Shown here piece by piece: positions 1-12,388 of a stretch of DNA of 64,000 nucleotides (position 1 is its first letter; each line of letters opens with the position of its first letter). The stretch is taken from positions 23,373,001-23,437,000 of the forward strand of contig OX392538.1 in assembly GCA_947623455.1 (NCBI GenBank), written 5' to 3'. The notes under the pieces were generated by a model. That model saw only the letters and a list, made by a program, of their open reading frames with translations. It made no database searches and was not told the DNA's origin. A program made the position numbers and the translations under genes. The DNA comes from Mimachlamys varia. Its lineage: Eukaryota > Mollusca > Bivalvia > Pectinida > Pectinidae.

Positions 1-595
1 CAAATTTTTCAAACAATGCACAAGATATACTACACCCCATAGGTAAGGTTTTATAAAAAAATGAAGCCCCAGCTATTCTAAAACCAAGCAAGTCAAAATC
101 TGCTGGTTGAACAGGAAGCAGCCGAAAAGCTGACTTTATATCCATCTTGCCCAAAAGCGACCCCTTTCCTAATTTTGCTATTATTTCAAGAATTTGATCA
201 AACGAAGAATAATTAACTGTACAAAACTCCTCACCAATAAAATCATTAACACTAGCCTGCCAGGGGTAAGACAAATGCTGAATAAGACGCATAGACCCGT
301 CCTTTTTGGGACATAAACCCGCTGGGGACAACCTAAGGGGCATCGGTGGAACCAAGAAAGGCCCAGCAATTCTACCTAAAATAACCTCCTTCAAGACCAT
401 TTTCATAGCCAATAATTCATTACCCTCTATTGATTTTAAATTCCCACATTCGGTTGCCCCCCTTGGGCCTTCATAATTCAGAGAAAATCCTGTTGAAAAA
501 CCTTTCAACAAAATAGCCTTATCAATATCATTGGGGTATCCTTGTAATGCATGTTGCAACATATTACACCTTACTGGGGTTTGCCCGAGTGCCAT
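1..595 (-). CDS. DIRS-like retrotransposon ORF2, reverse transcriptase (partial)
   Basis: This is the start of the polymerase ORF of a tyrosine-recombinase-type (DIRS-like) retrotransposon, and it runs off the left edge. The reading frame is open from an ATG at 595 down to base 1 (about 198 codons). The beginning has the degenerate N-terminal region typical of DIRS ORF2 (a GYPNDIDKAILLKGFSTGF-type segment). Reverse transcriptase motifs follow: PAGLCPKKDGSMRLIQHLSYP, then LLGKMDIKSAFRLLPV with the first catalytic Asp, then LPMGCSISCALFEKF. The LPMGCSISC block is a DIRS hallmark and differs from Ty3/Gypsy. The start codon lies inside ORF1, a 32-bp overlap in another frame. The YxDD motif, RNase H and recombinase would lie to the left of the window. 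No stop or frameshift was seen in this part, so the copy may be young. Confidence 0.85.
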   Translation of the reverse strand, partial: MALGQTPVRCNMLQHALQGYPNDIDKAILLKGFSTGFSLNYEGPRGATECGNLKSIEGNELLAMKMVLKEVILGRIAGPFLVPPMPLRLSPAGLCPKKDGSMRLIQHLSYPWQASVNDFIGEEFCTVNYSSFDQILEIIAKLGKGSLLGKMDIKSAFRLLPVQPADFDLLGFRIAGASFFYKTLPMGCSISCALFEKF

Positions 596-1610
596 TGGGT
601 TGGCCCATCTGGCCCGATTTAACAGGAATGGCCGTACTGCTTCCTGGATTTCCCGATCTATTAGCTCCTGTGCCTCCGAACCTAGAATTGGAATTATAGC
701 ACCGGATCTTAGGATGATTACCTGAACATGCGATACAAATATGACCAAATTTACAGTAAGGCCTCTTACAGCTCCCTGTGTTGTTGTACTCAAAACACTT
801 TGGGCCTAATTTGACAGCAGCAGTCCTGTGTGCACCACCCCCAGTGTTTGAAGTCTGCTGACCCTTACCTGAATACATGTACAATAACCACAATTCCTGG
901 TCCACCACACCCCAATCTACATTAGGATTTGACGCCTTCTTTAGCCTAAATTGAATGTCATAATCCAACCATGACAACCCCCCAACTCGTTTTGCTCCCA
1001 AACGCACACAGTGCATATATTTTAATATTCCCTGTGTTTCCTCTGGGTGAACCAACAGATAGATTGAAACATATTTTAAGAATGCATCTGTCCACATATC
1101 CAAATCTGATATTTTAATTTTCTTCTTTTGCTCCTTCAACACAATTGCCCCATCCACTATACAGAATTGCTTATCCTCAGCATTGACATCCCCAGGTTTC
1201 TTGAGAAGTACACTCAAATCTACATACTCTCCCTTCATAATTTTGGTTTTTATGGCCTCATCTACCCCAGCATCTAGACCTTCCATATAGCTTGGTACTC
1301 GACCACTATGATGAAAGGACTCAACAGAAACTGTGTTAGCACTAGTCTCACTTATACCTTGGGCAACCTGCTCCATGATCCTGGGGGTGATCCTCTCTAT
1401 TATGGACTCTACCATTGCCTGATCCACAGCAGGGGGCTGTATCCCTGCAGGCTGTACCTCAGCAGGGGGATGAATCACTGCAGGCTGCATCACCGGAGGG
1501 TGTACCTCAACCGGGGGCTGAAACCCAGGGCCTTGGGGCTGATCCACTTGTTCATCTCTGGGTAGAACCCGACCCCTTGTACGCCCTCTGGCTCTCCCTT
1601 GTTTAGGCAT
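564..1610 (-). CDS. DIRS-like retrotransposon ORF1 (gag-like)
   Basis: Complete 348-residue gag-like protein lying directly upstream of the reverse transcriptase ORF on the same strand. The N-terminus is basic (GRARGRTRGR). Residues about 25-65 are a proline-rich run of imperfect PPAEVQPAxIQ-type repeats. The middle is a globular region without a recognised signature. Near residues 275-310 there is a zinc-finger-like block, KCFEYNNTGSC..YCKFGH, with spacing C-x8-C-x4-C-x3-H, followed by CxxC and a further His and Cys; this CCCH arrangement is common in ORF1 of DIRS-like elements of aquatic invertebrates. It probably binds element RNA. The frame is intact. The last codons overlap the start of ORF2, so ORF2 would need reinitiation or frameshifting for translation. 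Confidence 0.8.
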   Translation of the reverse strand: MPKQGRARGRTRGRVLPRDEQVDQPQGPGFQPPVEVHPPVMQPAVIHPPAEVQPAGIQPPAVDQAMVESIIERITPRIMEQVAQGISETSANTVSVESFHHSGRVPSYMEGLDAGVDEAIKTKIMKGEYVDLSVLLKKPGDVNAEDKQFCIVDGAIVLKEQKKKIKISDLDMWTDAFLKYVSIYLLVHPEETQGILKYMHCVRLGAKRVGGLSWLDYDIQFRLKKASNPNVDWGVVDQELWLLYMYSGKGQQTSNTGGGAHRTAAVKLGPKCFEYNNTGSCKRPYCKFGHICIACSGNHPKIRCYNSNSRFGGTGANRSGNPGSSTAIPVKSGQMGQPNGTRANPSKV

Positions 1611-2694
1611 GACAGCAGCTCAAAATAAAATTCAAATAATTATTTGTACTATACAATTCAATCCCAAATTCTATAGGCCTATTAGGCTGTACTTGTACAG
1701 GAAATAAAAATCATTTCAGCATTCCTGTATGAGATTTCTGTATCAAGATCTAGAAAACCCAATTGAATACCCTTACATTCCTCAAACTGACCAAGACTGA
1801 ATCCCCGTACACTGTTGTTTGGAATAGCAAACAAACCAGTGATATTTATTGAACCACCCCTTTTACCTTGTTTAGCCCAGCATACATAAGCACCTTGTTT
1901 AGCACAGTGTACATAAATGGCTTGTTTAGCACAGTGCACATAAGTGGCTTGTTTAGCACAGTGTATCTAAATGCCTTTTACAAATTTGTCCACAAAAATT
2001 GATCTTTTTTGAAAAACTCTAATAATAAACTTATCCTTGCGTAACAGAAATACTTACTGGCAATTCCCAGACAATATAAATATGACCGTATCCCAATCTA
2101 ATTGGGTATGTATGCCTATTATACAAGTCAATGAACTCGACCCAAGTCTTACATAAAAATTATAGGGGACGAATTGTCCACTGTAACACCGTACTATTAC
2201 CCGCTTACTGTGAGCATAAAAATATAATTTGTTTGCATATATGTAACCTTGCTACACTTGTGTTGTTAAATTAAGATAATTCATACTTGTTAAATCAGCA
2301 TGACGAAATGGGAGGGACACGAGGTAAGTATAACCCTGTAACCACGTGTTCCACTACCGCAGACCCAGAAGTTTGGTCCAAACACTTTGTGTCGGAATAT
2401 GTGCATACTTTCAACGCCATCCACTTAAATCCACAGTTAAATACAGTTTGACTGTAACCCAAATTCCTATCATCACACCTACCTTGTCTAAAATTGACAA
2501 TTTCAATCAGGTCAGCGGTTGTACAACCTGTCGCATCCACACCGTTCTCAAAACGGAAGTTCTGTTAAAATACCGCCTAATAAATTAAACGGATACATAT
2601 CCGGATCAGCCCTGTATTTTAAACAAAGAAAGACAACTCTTACTTAATTCCTGACATTATGATAAATGGTTTGAAAATATAATTTTAAAACTTA
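1611..2694. other. Leader side of the DIRS-like element and flank, no gene seen
   Basis: About 1.1 kb upstream of ORF1. It probably includes the 5' terminal repeat of the DIRS-like element, but no inverted terminal repeat could be matched because the other end is outside the window. It holds one short tandem repeat (listed separately). The short ORFs here show no recognisable domain. At 2695 the sequence changes abruptly into the segmental duplication. Confidence 0.5.
1867..1972. repeat. 27-bp tandem repeat, four units
   Basis: The phrase CTTGTTTAGCACAGTG recurs at 1867, 1894, 1921 and 1948, an exact 27-bp period with a few substitutions per unit. It lies about 250 bp upstream of the retrotransposon ORF1 start and may be part of its leader. 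Confidence 0.85.
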
Positions 2695-2705
2695 TTATTT
2701 AAAAG

Positions 2706-3591
2706 AAATCTGTGGCGGACACTGTGGAGACAATGCCTTCTGTAACATTACGACTCACAAATGTGAATGCAAACGTAATTTCATAGGGAATCCATACGAT
2801 GCATGCAGAGGTAATTAATATGAAAGGAAAATCTTATTTTAAAATGATGCATTCGATAATGATGTTAGTTGTGTTTATAGAAATTTGCACTACATGATTT
2901 CAAAATAAATTTTACTGTTTCTAGATTAAGCAATTTAATGATATACGTTATAATTATACGGAAAACTTTATTAATAGTACTGCAAAATATATTAATCAAA
3001 ACCACAAAATAAGTAATTGTAATAATATCATTTCAATTTTGAAATTGTTTCTAAAGTACCTTGCGGAGGAAGATGTTTGCCTAATGCGCAATGTATTCAC
3101 GATGAATGTGTCTGTAACAAAAACCTTGTTGGCGACGGTATAACAAAGTGTAGAAGTAAGTAAAACAAATAAAATAAATACTTATCTATTGTGAAAAAAT
3201 GGCCGTTTTCATTTTTAAATGGCGATCACTTATTTCAGATTCTAGCCTATGAATTCACCCGTGAAAAATCACATTTTAAATATTTGTATTCGAATAGAAT
3301 GGAGACAATGCATTTCAAGTTTTCCTTTTTTGTCTGCACTTAAGCAGTTGTTCAGTATTTAAGGCTTTTCAAATATCATTTATCATTTCTGGTTAATAGA
3401 ATATCGTTATGATTGATGGCATAATTATGCGTACATTTTTTATAACAGTTCCCTGTGGTGGAACATGTCCTCCGAAATCCCACTCCCACTGCAACATAAA
3501 ACAGGACAAGTGTGTGTGCGACGACCACTATTCCGGCGACCCGTACCATGGAGGCTGTAAGTGTCTGCCGGGCTATAACGGTGGCTACTAG
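2706..3591 (+). CDS. EGF-like protein, duplicated last three exons only
   Basis: Three exons at 2706-2810, 3057-3155 and 3449-3591 encode the final three cysteine-rich EGF-like modules, with the same sequence as exons 11-13 of the complete gene at 12444-21667, including the C-terminal tail ending NGGY and a TAG stop. Splice sites are intact (AG before each exon, GTAATT and GTAAGT donors), and an AATAAA lies at about 3652. No matching upstream exons occur between 1 and 2700, where a retrotransposon sits on the opposite strand. Either the upstream exons lie left of the window with the retrotransposon in an intron, or this is an orphan 3' fragment made by the duplication. It cannot be translated alone because it begins in phase 1 without a start. 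Confidence 0.72.
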
Positions 3592-4134
3592 TTTACACAG
3601 TAGTAATGGCAATCCGTGGACTACTTCACCTATACGACTTTGATTTAATGAAATAAAACCCTTCCTAGCATAACAAATTGTGTCTGTTATTTTAGCCATT
3701 TCATTTAAGACATACTGATGTTACTAATAATAAGGGTCTCTATTTGAACACGATGTCATATGGAGTGATGACGTAACATTAAAAATGAATAAAACTGCAG
3801 CATACAGCTGTTTCGTCCTCCAATGACTCTTCAGTGTTGCTATGGGCCAAAAGGTGAAAATCTAAAAAATAAAAGCAGGTGCGTTAATTCCCTTTAGTTT
3901 TTAAAGGGTTCTAAGACCCGTCCTGCATATAGTCAAGCATGATAAAATGTACACTATTTACAACAGCGTTACAACAAGTATACATATACTACAATAGTCA
4001 TATTGCTAAAGAGCTATATGACAAAGAGTAAGCATCATCACATATTTGGCAATTTAAAACTTCAGTGATCTTAAAACATATATTTATAAAGAACGGTTGT
4101 ATGTCGCACAAGAAGTCATTTTATATAAAAAAAA

Positions 4135-4525
4135 GTATTCGAGAGTACCAAAGCGTCAACAAAACCCTAATCCGAACTCGAATCGATTAAACTACAGGCA
4201 ATATATGAACAAAGGAAAGATTTAAATCAATGGAGACCCTCGTAAAAGTACAAGATAATCAGACCAAGTATTCCGGAAGAGTAAGGATTTTCTGCTTCGT
4301 CGACGACATCCGCCATGCAAATATTGGTCAAATAAAAATAAAAATCAATCCTCAAAATGAGAACCGAGTCATCATTAGTAAACAAACTAATAAGCATACT
4401 AAAAGAACGCCCATCTTCATATCAAACAAATATACAGAATAGTTCTCGATGAGATCAATATTGCGACCATAAACCATGCACATAGTCTTCATCAACCAGC
4501 ATATCTCTAATCCTCGAATCTATGA
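4135..4525 (+). repeat. Dispersed repeat family A, near full copy
   Basis: A member of an interspersed family found a dozen times in this window. The recognisable core is TTCTGCTTCATCGACGACA followed by CCGCCATG. The 5' part reads AGTACCAAAGCGTCAACAAAA and the middle contains TCCTCAAAATGAGAACCGAG. Related copies are near 11485, 19155, 22220, 33035, 36345, 41275, 45650 and 50800 on this strand and near 5275, 23455, 29215 and 47110 inverted. I cannot place it in a known class. The 70-codon ORF inside it is not conserved between copies. Confidence 0.7.
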
Positions 4526-5274
4526 AATATAATATATAAAATCATATTATCAAAATATTTTAATGTAAATTGTAGTAAAGCAACCAAAACATTCCATTGG
4601 TTTGGGTTCCCCTACCAATTGATTAGTTTGAGTCATACGCTCAGCAAGTAGATATTTAAGTATTCAGAAAATAGGAATAATGTTGATGTAATTGTAAGAT
4701 CATTTTTTAGCCAATTGAGAATTGTTTAGCACATTTCTTTAAAAATAAGAGAATTACAAGTTTTCACATTCAAAAATTAATGACCTTGGTTTGTAAATGA
4801 TCTTTAAAACAAATTAGTTTTACAAGTAAGCACATACTTTGAATAAAATACCCTCCACATAATTTGAAAGCAGCAAAACCGAAAATCTTCGGCATGTTGA
4901 ATAGTCGGTTGCCTATTAGAAAAATATTTGTAACAAGACAAAAAGAGAATTATGAATTCATGCTTTCATAAACAAAAGATATACTTATCAATCGTTTACA
5001 TGTTTTTAAAAACAGGACAACCATAACGATCTTTTCCCTTATTCTGATCGTAAAGTAATCCTTTCTTGAAAATCGCATCCCCGCTTCGCCAATTTAATGG
5101 GGTTTACATGTCGCATTTAATTAGTTATATCAGGTTTTTTTTTTGAAAAATACTTTGCGTTATAGATGTCGGCTGCTGACAAACAAACGTGCGACACAGA
5201 CAGCCATTCGAAAAATACATTTTGAAGTGTTATAGTTGTTCTTTGATTTCCTGACCTTTATTTGGATGTGACCT

Positions 5275-5345
5275 AGATATATATCGTGGGTGTCGTCGAT
5301 GAAGCAGAATACACTTACTATTCCAGTACACCTGGTCTTATTATG
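5275..5345 (-). repeat. Dispersed repeat family A, inverted fragment
   Basis: GGTGTCGTCGATGAAGCAGAA is the reverse complement of the family A core. It belongs to the duplicated segment, with its partner near 23455-23530. Confidence 0.65.
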
Positions 5346-5564
5346 GATTAAATTAAGTTTCCGATATTAGATTTTCGAGGGTTTGGTTTATATTATTAGC
5401 AAATAATATCATCTTAGGACGGTCTCCATGTTTATGCGATGTTGGAGTGTATGGCTTGAATATGGCGATATAAAGGAGACTGCGGTTTTGTTCATGTAAA
5501 GCTATTATATACCCGCTATATGTTAAATAGAGAGTGAATCAAGTGTCTCACAGATGTATCCATC

Positions 5565-7690
5565 AGGACTGTATTACAGAGCAATCTTGCAGAACAATCA
5601 TACAGAACTGCCTTTAAGAACTATTCCTCAGAACTGTCCTACAAAATTGTTTTACAAAACTGTCCTACAGAACTGCCTTAAACAACTGCGCTACAGAACT
5701 GTCCTACATAATTGATCTGATAAACAGTCTTACAGAACTATCCTACAGAACTGTCTTACAGAACTACCCTACGTAATTGCCCTACAGAACTATCTTACAG
5801 AACTTTCATACAAAATTGTGCTCGGAACTGCCTAACAGAACTGTCTTACACATCTCTCTCATGGAACTGATCTACAGAACTGTCCTACAGAAGTGCCCTA
5901 CAGAACTATCCTACAAAACTGTCCTACAAAGCTATTCTACAGACCTGTCTTACAGAACTATCCTACGTAATTGCCCTACAGAACTACCCTACTTAAGTGC
6001 CCTACGGAACTGCCTTACAGAATTGTCCTATAGAACTGTCTTACAGAAAAGTCCCACAGAACTGTCTTACCAATCTCTCTTACGGAACTGTTCTACAGAA
6101 CTGTCTTACCGAACTGTCCTACAGAACTGTCTTACAGAACTGCCCTACGGAACTGTCCTACAGAACTGTCCTACAGAACTGCCCTACGGAACTGTCCTAC
6201 AGAACTATCTCACCGAACTGTTCTACAGAACTGTCTTACCGAACTGTCCTACAGAACTGTCTTACCAATCTCTCTTACGGAACTGTTCTACAGAACTGTC
6301 TCACCGAACTGTTCTACAGAACTGTCTTACCGAACTGTCCTACAGAACTGTCTCACCGAACTGTTCTACAGAACTGTCTTACCGAACTGTCCTACAAAAC
6401 TGTCTTACAGAACTGTCCTACAGAACTGTCTTACAGAACTGTCCTACAGAACTGCCCTACGGAACTGTTCTATAGAACTGTCTTATAGAATAGCCCTACA
6501 TAACTGTCTTACAGACTATCTTACGTAATTGCACTACAGAACTGTCTTACAGAAGTTTCCTACCGAAGTGCCCTACAGAACTGTCTTACAGAACTTTCCT
6601 ACATAATCGATCTACAGAACTGCCTAACAGAACTGTCCCACAGAAATGTCTTACACATCTCTTTGACAGAACCATTCTACAGAGCTGTCCTACAGAACTG
6701 TCTTACAAAACTTTTCTACAGAATTGTCTTACAGAACTGTCCTACAGAACTATCGTACAGAACTATCCTACATAACTCCCTTACAGAACTGTCTTACAGA
6801 ACAATCTTACAGAACTGTCAGATAGAACTGTCCTTCAGAACTGTCCTTGAGAACTGCCTAACAGAACTGTCCAACATAAACCAGATATGCGATCGTCATA
6901 TCGCGCTGTTGGCCCAATAATGTATAGATATCTGGGAACCATAAAACTGTGTTACAGAATTGTCTTACAAAACTGTCTAACATAACTGTACTACAGAACT
7001 GCCTTACATAACTGTCTCACAGAACTGTCTTACCGAACTGCCTGACAGACTGCCCTACAGAACTGTCTTACAGAACTGTCATACAGAACTACCGTACAGA
7101 ACTATCCTACATAACTGCCTTACAGAGCTGTCCTACAGAACCGTCCTACAGAACTGTGTTACAGAACTTTCCTATAGTAATGTCCAACATAACTGTACTA
7201 CATAACTGTCTTACATAGTTGTCTCACAGAACTTTCTTACATAACTGTCTTACATAACTGCAATACAGAACTGTCTTACATAATTGTCTCACAGAAATGT
7301 CTTAAATTATTGTCTCACAGAACTGTCTTACGAAATTGTCTCTCAGAAGTGTCCTACATAACTGTTCTACATAACTGTCTTACAGAACTGTTTCACATAA
7401 TTGTCCTACAGAACTGTCCTAAAGAACTGTTTTACATAATTGTCTTACAGAAATGGCTTACATAATTGTCTCAAAGAACTGTCTAACATAACTTTACTAC
7501 AGAACTGTTTTACATAACTGTCTTACATAATTGTCTTACAGAAATTTGTTACAGAACTGTCTAACATAACTGTACTACAGAACTGTTATACATAATTGTC
7601 TCACAGAAATGTCTTACAAAACTGTCTAACAGAACTGTCTTACAGAACTGTCCTACAGAACTGTCCTAAAGAACTGTTCTACATAACTTC
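5565..7690. repeat. 13-bp minisatellite, CTACAGAACTGTC type
   Basis: About 2.1 kb of head-to-tail 13-bp units, mostly CTACAGAACTGTC or TTACAGAACTGTC with CATAACTGT and GAACTGCC variants. Because 13 is not a multiple of three, translation gives a 13-residue repeat in each frame (YRTVLQNCPTELS-like), which explains overlapping long ORFs here such as 5777-6475 and 5997-6488. Unit order is irregular and variants drift along the array, as expected of a non-coding minisatellite. The partner array in the right duplicate is 23845-25178. Confidence 0.92.
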
Positions 7691-8965
7691 TCTTCCAACC
7701 GAATCTGCTGTATCAAATAATAACATAATGGGATCTTTATAGTTTTCCCTACATAAGGTTAATAAAGGACCAAGAAGATTTGTTTATGATATTTCACGTT
7801 TTGTTGTAATTCTGAATGTTAAGGTTGAAGAAAGAAATAGAGCACCTCCACATATGGGGAGTAATGTTATCGTTCTTTAAATTCTAGGATGTTTCTTTTA
7901 TGAAACACTATCGATCGGCGTTAGATTTTATCTTTTGTTCAAGGAGGAAAATAGACAGGTTCATGTTTCCTGTAATACACACAATCAAATACTGGCAAAA
8001 AGACATAGAAACTACAGTTAATTACATTAGTGTATGTACACCTGTGTTCTGTATATACCCTTTGACCTCATCGGTAATAATGCATTTAACCTATTAGCAC
8101 CTTTGATCAGAATCATCTTTACCCTAATTCAGAAAAATATACTGCCCTTAGCATATATCTATACAAGCATGACGTCACATTTTTAAACATATAGTTTTGC
8201 TGTTAATTTGACGCTAAAGTGAGCAGCAATGACTAGCCCTCTTAGCATTTTAGGTGTTTCTGTCGTCTTTTGTATGCTATATTTTGTTTTGTGTCTATTT
8301 GTGTGTTTAAGCTCTTGGCATTTGAGTTCTCAATTACAAAGTTTAGGCAACTAACTTAACTACAATACGTATTTATTACAGTTTTGCCTGTGAAATATAG
8401 AAAATTATATATCACTGCTGTGTGTAACGGGATGAGCGAATTGCCTATTCTGATAAGAAAAAAAGAGACAAGTTGATTTACACTATATACAAATTTATAT
8501 AAAATACATATAAAACCATGTTTACATAGACATAATACTCTCGTTCACTTCCACGCCTTTCACAAATATTTTCACAACAGTGATGAGCAGTGAAAAGTTA
8601 AGATTTTGCAGTGAAAATATAAGTTTTTTTCAGTGTAAGCTTTGAAAAAGTGACACGCCAATAAAAAACTACCCGCGGTCATTATTCTACGTTGCACAAA
8701 TTACCAGGGGTCGTTATGTTACCGTAGAAATCTTACACGGCCATCTGTAGAAAGCGACCCGCCGTACATTTCAAGGTGGGTAGTTTTCCACTGGGTAATT
8801 TGTTAATGTTACACCGGAACTCTTTTGTATGAGTTGTTCCCCTTGATCAAATCAAACTCACTCATTGTCCCCTGGTATTGGATACTCGGCATTGTTATCG
8901 TCTGCTAGAACTTGTCTATGGTCTTGGTGGTCTTGAAGAAATGACATCAATAGTAAATATTGATG
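7691..8965. other. Distal flank of the left duplication, no gene seen
   Basis: Segments at about 7990-8130, 8680-8750 and 8775-8965 match the right duplicate (25185-25320, 25565-25658 and 26173-26370). No conserved coding signal was found; the 69-codon ORF at 8878-9087 spans the duplication edge and resembles no family I know. Confidence 0.6.
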
Positions 8966-11900
8966 AGAATCTGCTGCAGGATTTAATATGTAATAAATTG
9001 AAAGATGAGACTGGTTCAACTTTTCCGATTAGCTTATCCAAATCATCTGTGTACTGGACCCGATCGGTTGTGATTTCGACGGATTAGGCCTAGTAACGTG
9101 TTGTTACAACTCTGCATCTTTATGTATGTTTATCAGCAATGGCTATGTGTGTTTACAGGACTGTAACAACATTTTCTAAAATATTTATTGCTTAAGCGTA
9201 CATTCAACTACATCGTTTAGGACGTTACACATGCAATGTATAAAAACTACGAAAACCGTACAGAAAGCGGAAAAAATGTAAGCTGACACTGAACTTTAAC
9301 TTATTCTTAGTTTTGTTTTTAAAATCATTCTTTAACTCCTTTGCTTGGAGTAGTTAATAATGAAATCGATCACTTTTATACAGATTAAGTAATCAGAAAT
9401 GTAGCCCAATAAGTAATTACAAATGAAGCCGATAGAAACCTTTTGCAGTTACATTTTTGTATTGTTTGATTGATGCATTGTAAATACTCAACTTATATTT
9501 AGAACAATCTATTGATATGTTCATATGCTTATTAGAATACTGAACAACCATATATCACATCTACATGAATAAAAAGATATGCATATAAATTACAACTATT
9601 TAATCCTCAACAATGACCAATTGTCTAAAAATAATCACAAAAGGCTCATTTGATCCGTAGGCTACGGTATATGTATGTAAACTGTTGACTTTAAAGTGCC
9701 CAAACACTAGTATAATGCCGAAAGCTCCAAACAGCCCACCACCTCAGCCAGACACAATGTACTGACAATGGGTGAACCAGTCTTTCCCCTCCCGCAATGC
9801 TGAGCGTCAAGCAGGGGGAAGTTACTATTCTTTTATTAGACACTTATATAACTCGGCCAAGGCATTCAACCAAAAGCCTCCATCACTGGGTTGATCGCTC
9901 AACGTAAGTGATATATATGTCTGATCAATCTTCCTTAATTAATGAGATTATTATGATATTATTACTTACATGAAAACACATTATTGCTGCGTATTACTAA
10001 CTAAACACTGAACACTGATTCATTCAAGCAATGAACTGCTTTCAGTTGGCATTTATAGGCCGGCGTCATAAAATTTGCTTTGTCTCGTTGGAATTCATAT
10101 TGCCGATGAACGGCAACTGAAAGTGGTTTATTACTTCCATTTACCATTTATACTCTTATAATAAAAAATTGATTGCACTTTTTATTGCTCATAATTCAGC
10201 TCAAATAATGTATGTATCTGGAAAATTATTTCAATGAATAGAACAGCCATCACCTAAGGCGGTCAGTGGTATTCATCGTAAAAATCATGTCGTCACACTG
10301 ATGATGACGTCAAAATGGGTCAATGTCATTTATAGCCTTATGAATGCCAACTAAGTTCGGTAGGTTTATACAAACGTTACGTCATGCAAAAGTAAATAAA
10401 CGCAAATAAAATCATCTGTCTAGGAATTGAGAAGTATATCTTGGGGCTTCCTGTGCGGCTAGATGAAGAAGATGTTATGCATCTTATTGCAGGCTACACA
10501 ACACGTACAGGTGCATATACAATATTTTTACAGTCAAATAAGGAAAGCAAATATTAAATCAGGTCACTAATATAAAAGCACAATTATTTTATCAATGCAT
10601 CGTTGTTTATGTATAGAGGATCTTACACGAGTGGCGATGTAATATGACGCCACAATAGCTTTTTAGTGAGACTGTTGGAGTTCCATATTTTGTTTATTTG
10701 ATCAAGAGGTCTTGGAACGCTAAACCATCTATTGTTGTATTTTGCAATACATTATGGCGACCGGATTCTGTAGTGACCAACACGACAAAAATAGCCATTT
10801 TGAAATGACACATTCCAAGTCTTCTTCAAAACTGAAAAAGCCTCGTCGCGCATGTCCTTAGTGGTTTGTGTTGGGTGTTACTGCAGTAAAAACGTTTAAA
10901 ATACTATTTTCTAATTTTTGAACTATTGTCAACTATATCAGAATTCGTCATTTACATTGACGCAAACATTTGAGCGTTATTTTTCTATTTTTACTTTTAT
11001 TTTATTCAAGAGGAGCGGTAAATCCGACGAAAAATAAATCAAATTGGTATGGCCTTATCCTATGTTTTTCTTTTTATACTGGTCTCCGGAAAAAACCCAT
11101 TAAGTTCATCTCAATTTCAAGCTATATGTTCAGTGACATATATTTGTTAATCTACTATACCTAAGGATATTTCTTACAATACCAAATTTGCAAATGCTTT
11201 GGAATACACATAGATTTTTATTTAATTATATTATGTAGATATTAAAGGCAGCTTTTAATACTAAATTGAACCTTTGTGTGAGATGCGGTTTATTCTAAAA
11301 GTTATGCTTAATCCACAGTTGTATTAAGCGGTAACGGTATTTCGTTGTTGTAATTTCCACGATTAATTCAAAATATATACAGTATAATTTATCAAACGAT
11401 ACAGGTTAGCAAGCAACTTGTTCATATTACGACATGATATAGATATACCACTTCTGACTCGTTTGAACTACATGTATCTATCGGGGGAAGACTAGAGAAT
11501 AACGAAGCGTCAACAAAACCATTATCCGAACTCAAAACCAATTATACTAGGGGCAAAAAAGTACAAGAGAATTCAACCAGGTATTCCAGATAAGTGAGCG
11601 TTTTTTGCGCTAGGAGTTAGGAGACAGCAAGGGTGATAAGCTTAATTACTATTTAACGATATTTTTCAATCTTTAATAATAATTCTGTCAGTGTACAATG
11701 TAAAATCTTAAAATTGTGCATGTGGATTAGCACATTTAAATATTTGATATCTGCGAAGTTATAACTGAAACTATGGTTTCCTCTTTAAGCTAGAAGATAC
11801 TTAAAATTTGCACTAACCACCGATTAAGCTAATCAAGTTTTGAACAACTGGGCCCTGTTGTGTTTCTACAACTTGAAAAGTATTGAATCCATCTGGGGGG

Positions 11901-12388
11901 GGGGGGGGGGGGACATGATTCATGCAGCAAACCATCAGAATTGGCAGGGACACTGACGGAAAATGTAATGATTTTACACAAACACAATAAGTCCAATTGC
12001 TTAAATACTTAGTAAGACATGTTTACAAACTAATTAGAAAAAGGAGAGTAACTATCTAGCATACATACAACGAAAACTGAAATGATAATTTGTTTTCAGG
12101 AGGATCTTAATGAATAACTTGGTAGTAGACAACAGGCGTCAACTGAGTACAGTGTTAAGTATGTAATCATAATGCACTATGCATGCACACCTGTTTATGT
12201 TGTTCAATCAATCCCAGCTGAATGATATGCTTCAACATGTGATCCGTACATGTTAGATTATAGAATATTTCGTGTAGTTGGTAATCTTTTTATTAACTTT
12301 GCTGATATTGCCAATATTTCGTCATGTTATATTATGTTACATGTGCCACAACAAAGGTTTCTATTGGATAGCATGATACATATTTAAG
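8966..12388. other. Intergenic region upstream of the EGF/Calx-beta gene
   Basis: About 3.4 kb with no recognisable gene. It holds a fragment of dispersed family A (about 11485-11605), an 18-G run (11895-11912), and a 9720-9905 stretch with a TATATAA box at about 9844 followed 50 bp later by a splice-donor-like CAACGTAAGT. The last could be a stray promoter plus untranslated exon or part of a dispersed repeat. Confidence 0.5.
11485..11605 (+). repeat. Dispersed repeat family A, 5' fragment
   Basis: GAGAATAACGAAGCGTCAAC, then AACAAAACCATTATCCGAACT, and later GTACAAGAGAATTCAACCAGG match the 5' third of the copies at 4135 and 33035. It is truncated before the core. Confidence 0.6.

Larger units (their letters stand above)
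2695..8965. repeat. Segmental duplication, left copy
   Basis: Sequence from 2695 matches 20771 onward almost base for base. Through the three exons and their introns the offset is a constant 18,076 bp with only scattered substitutions. Homology continues, with growing indels, through the 3' flank, the 13-bp minisatellite and on to about 8965 (matching 26370). Both edges are abrupt: the left edge is only about 11 bp before an exon. The left copy keeps a longer minisatellite and about 300 bp after it (7690-7985) that the right copy lacks; the right copy has extra pieces near 23350-23420, 23525-23625 and 25659-26172. Confidence 0.88.

Noticed and set aside
3376..3699. 107-codon minus-strand ORF, repeated at 21452-21775
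   Set aside because: Antisense shadow of the last EGF-like exon and its 3' UTR; conserved only because the segment is duplicated.
4230..4442. 70-codon ORF with a CFVDD motif
   Set aside because: It lies in a dispersed repeat and is not kept in the other copies; the FVDD resemblance to a polymerase motif is chance.
5777..6488. Long overlapping ORFs (232 and 163 codons)
   Set aside because: They are translations of a 13-bp minisatellite; all frames are open by construction and unit variants are not codon-conserved.
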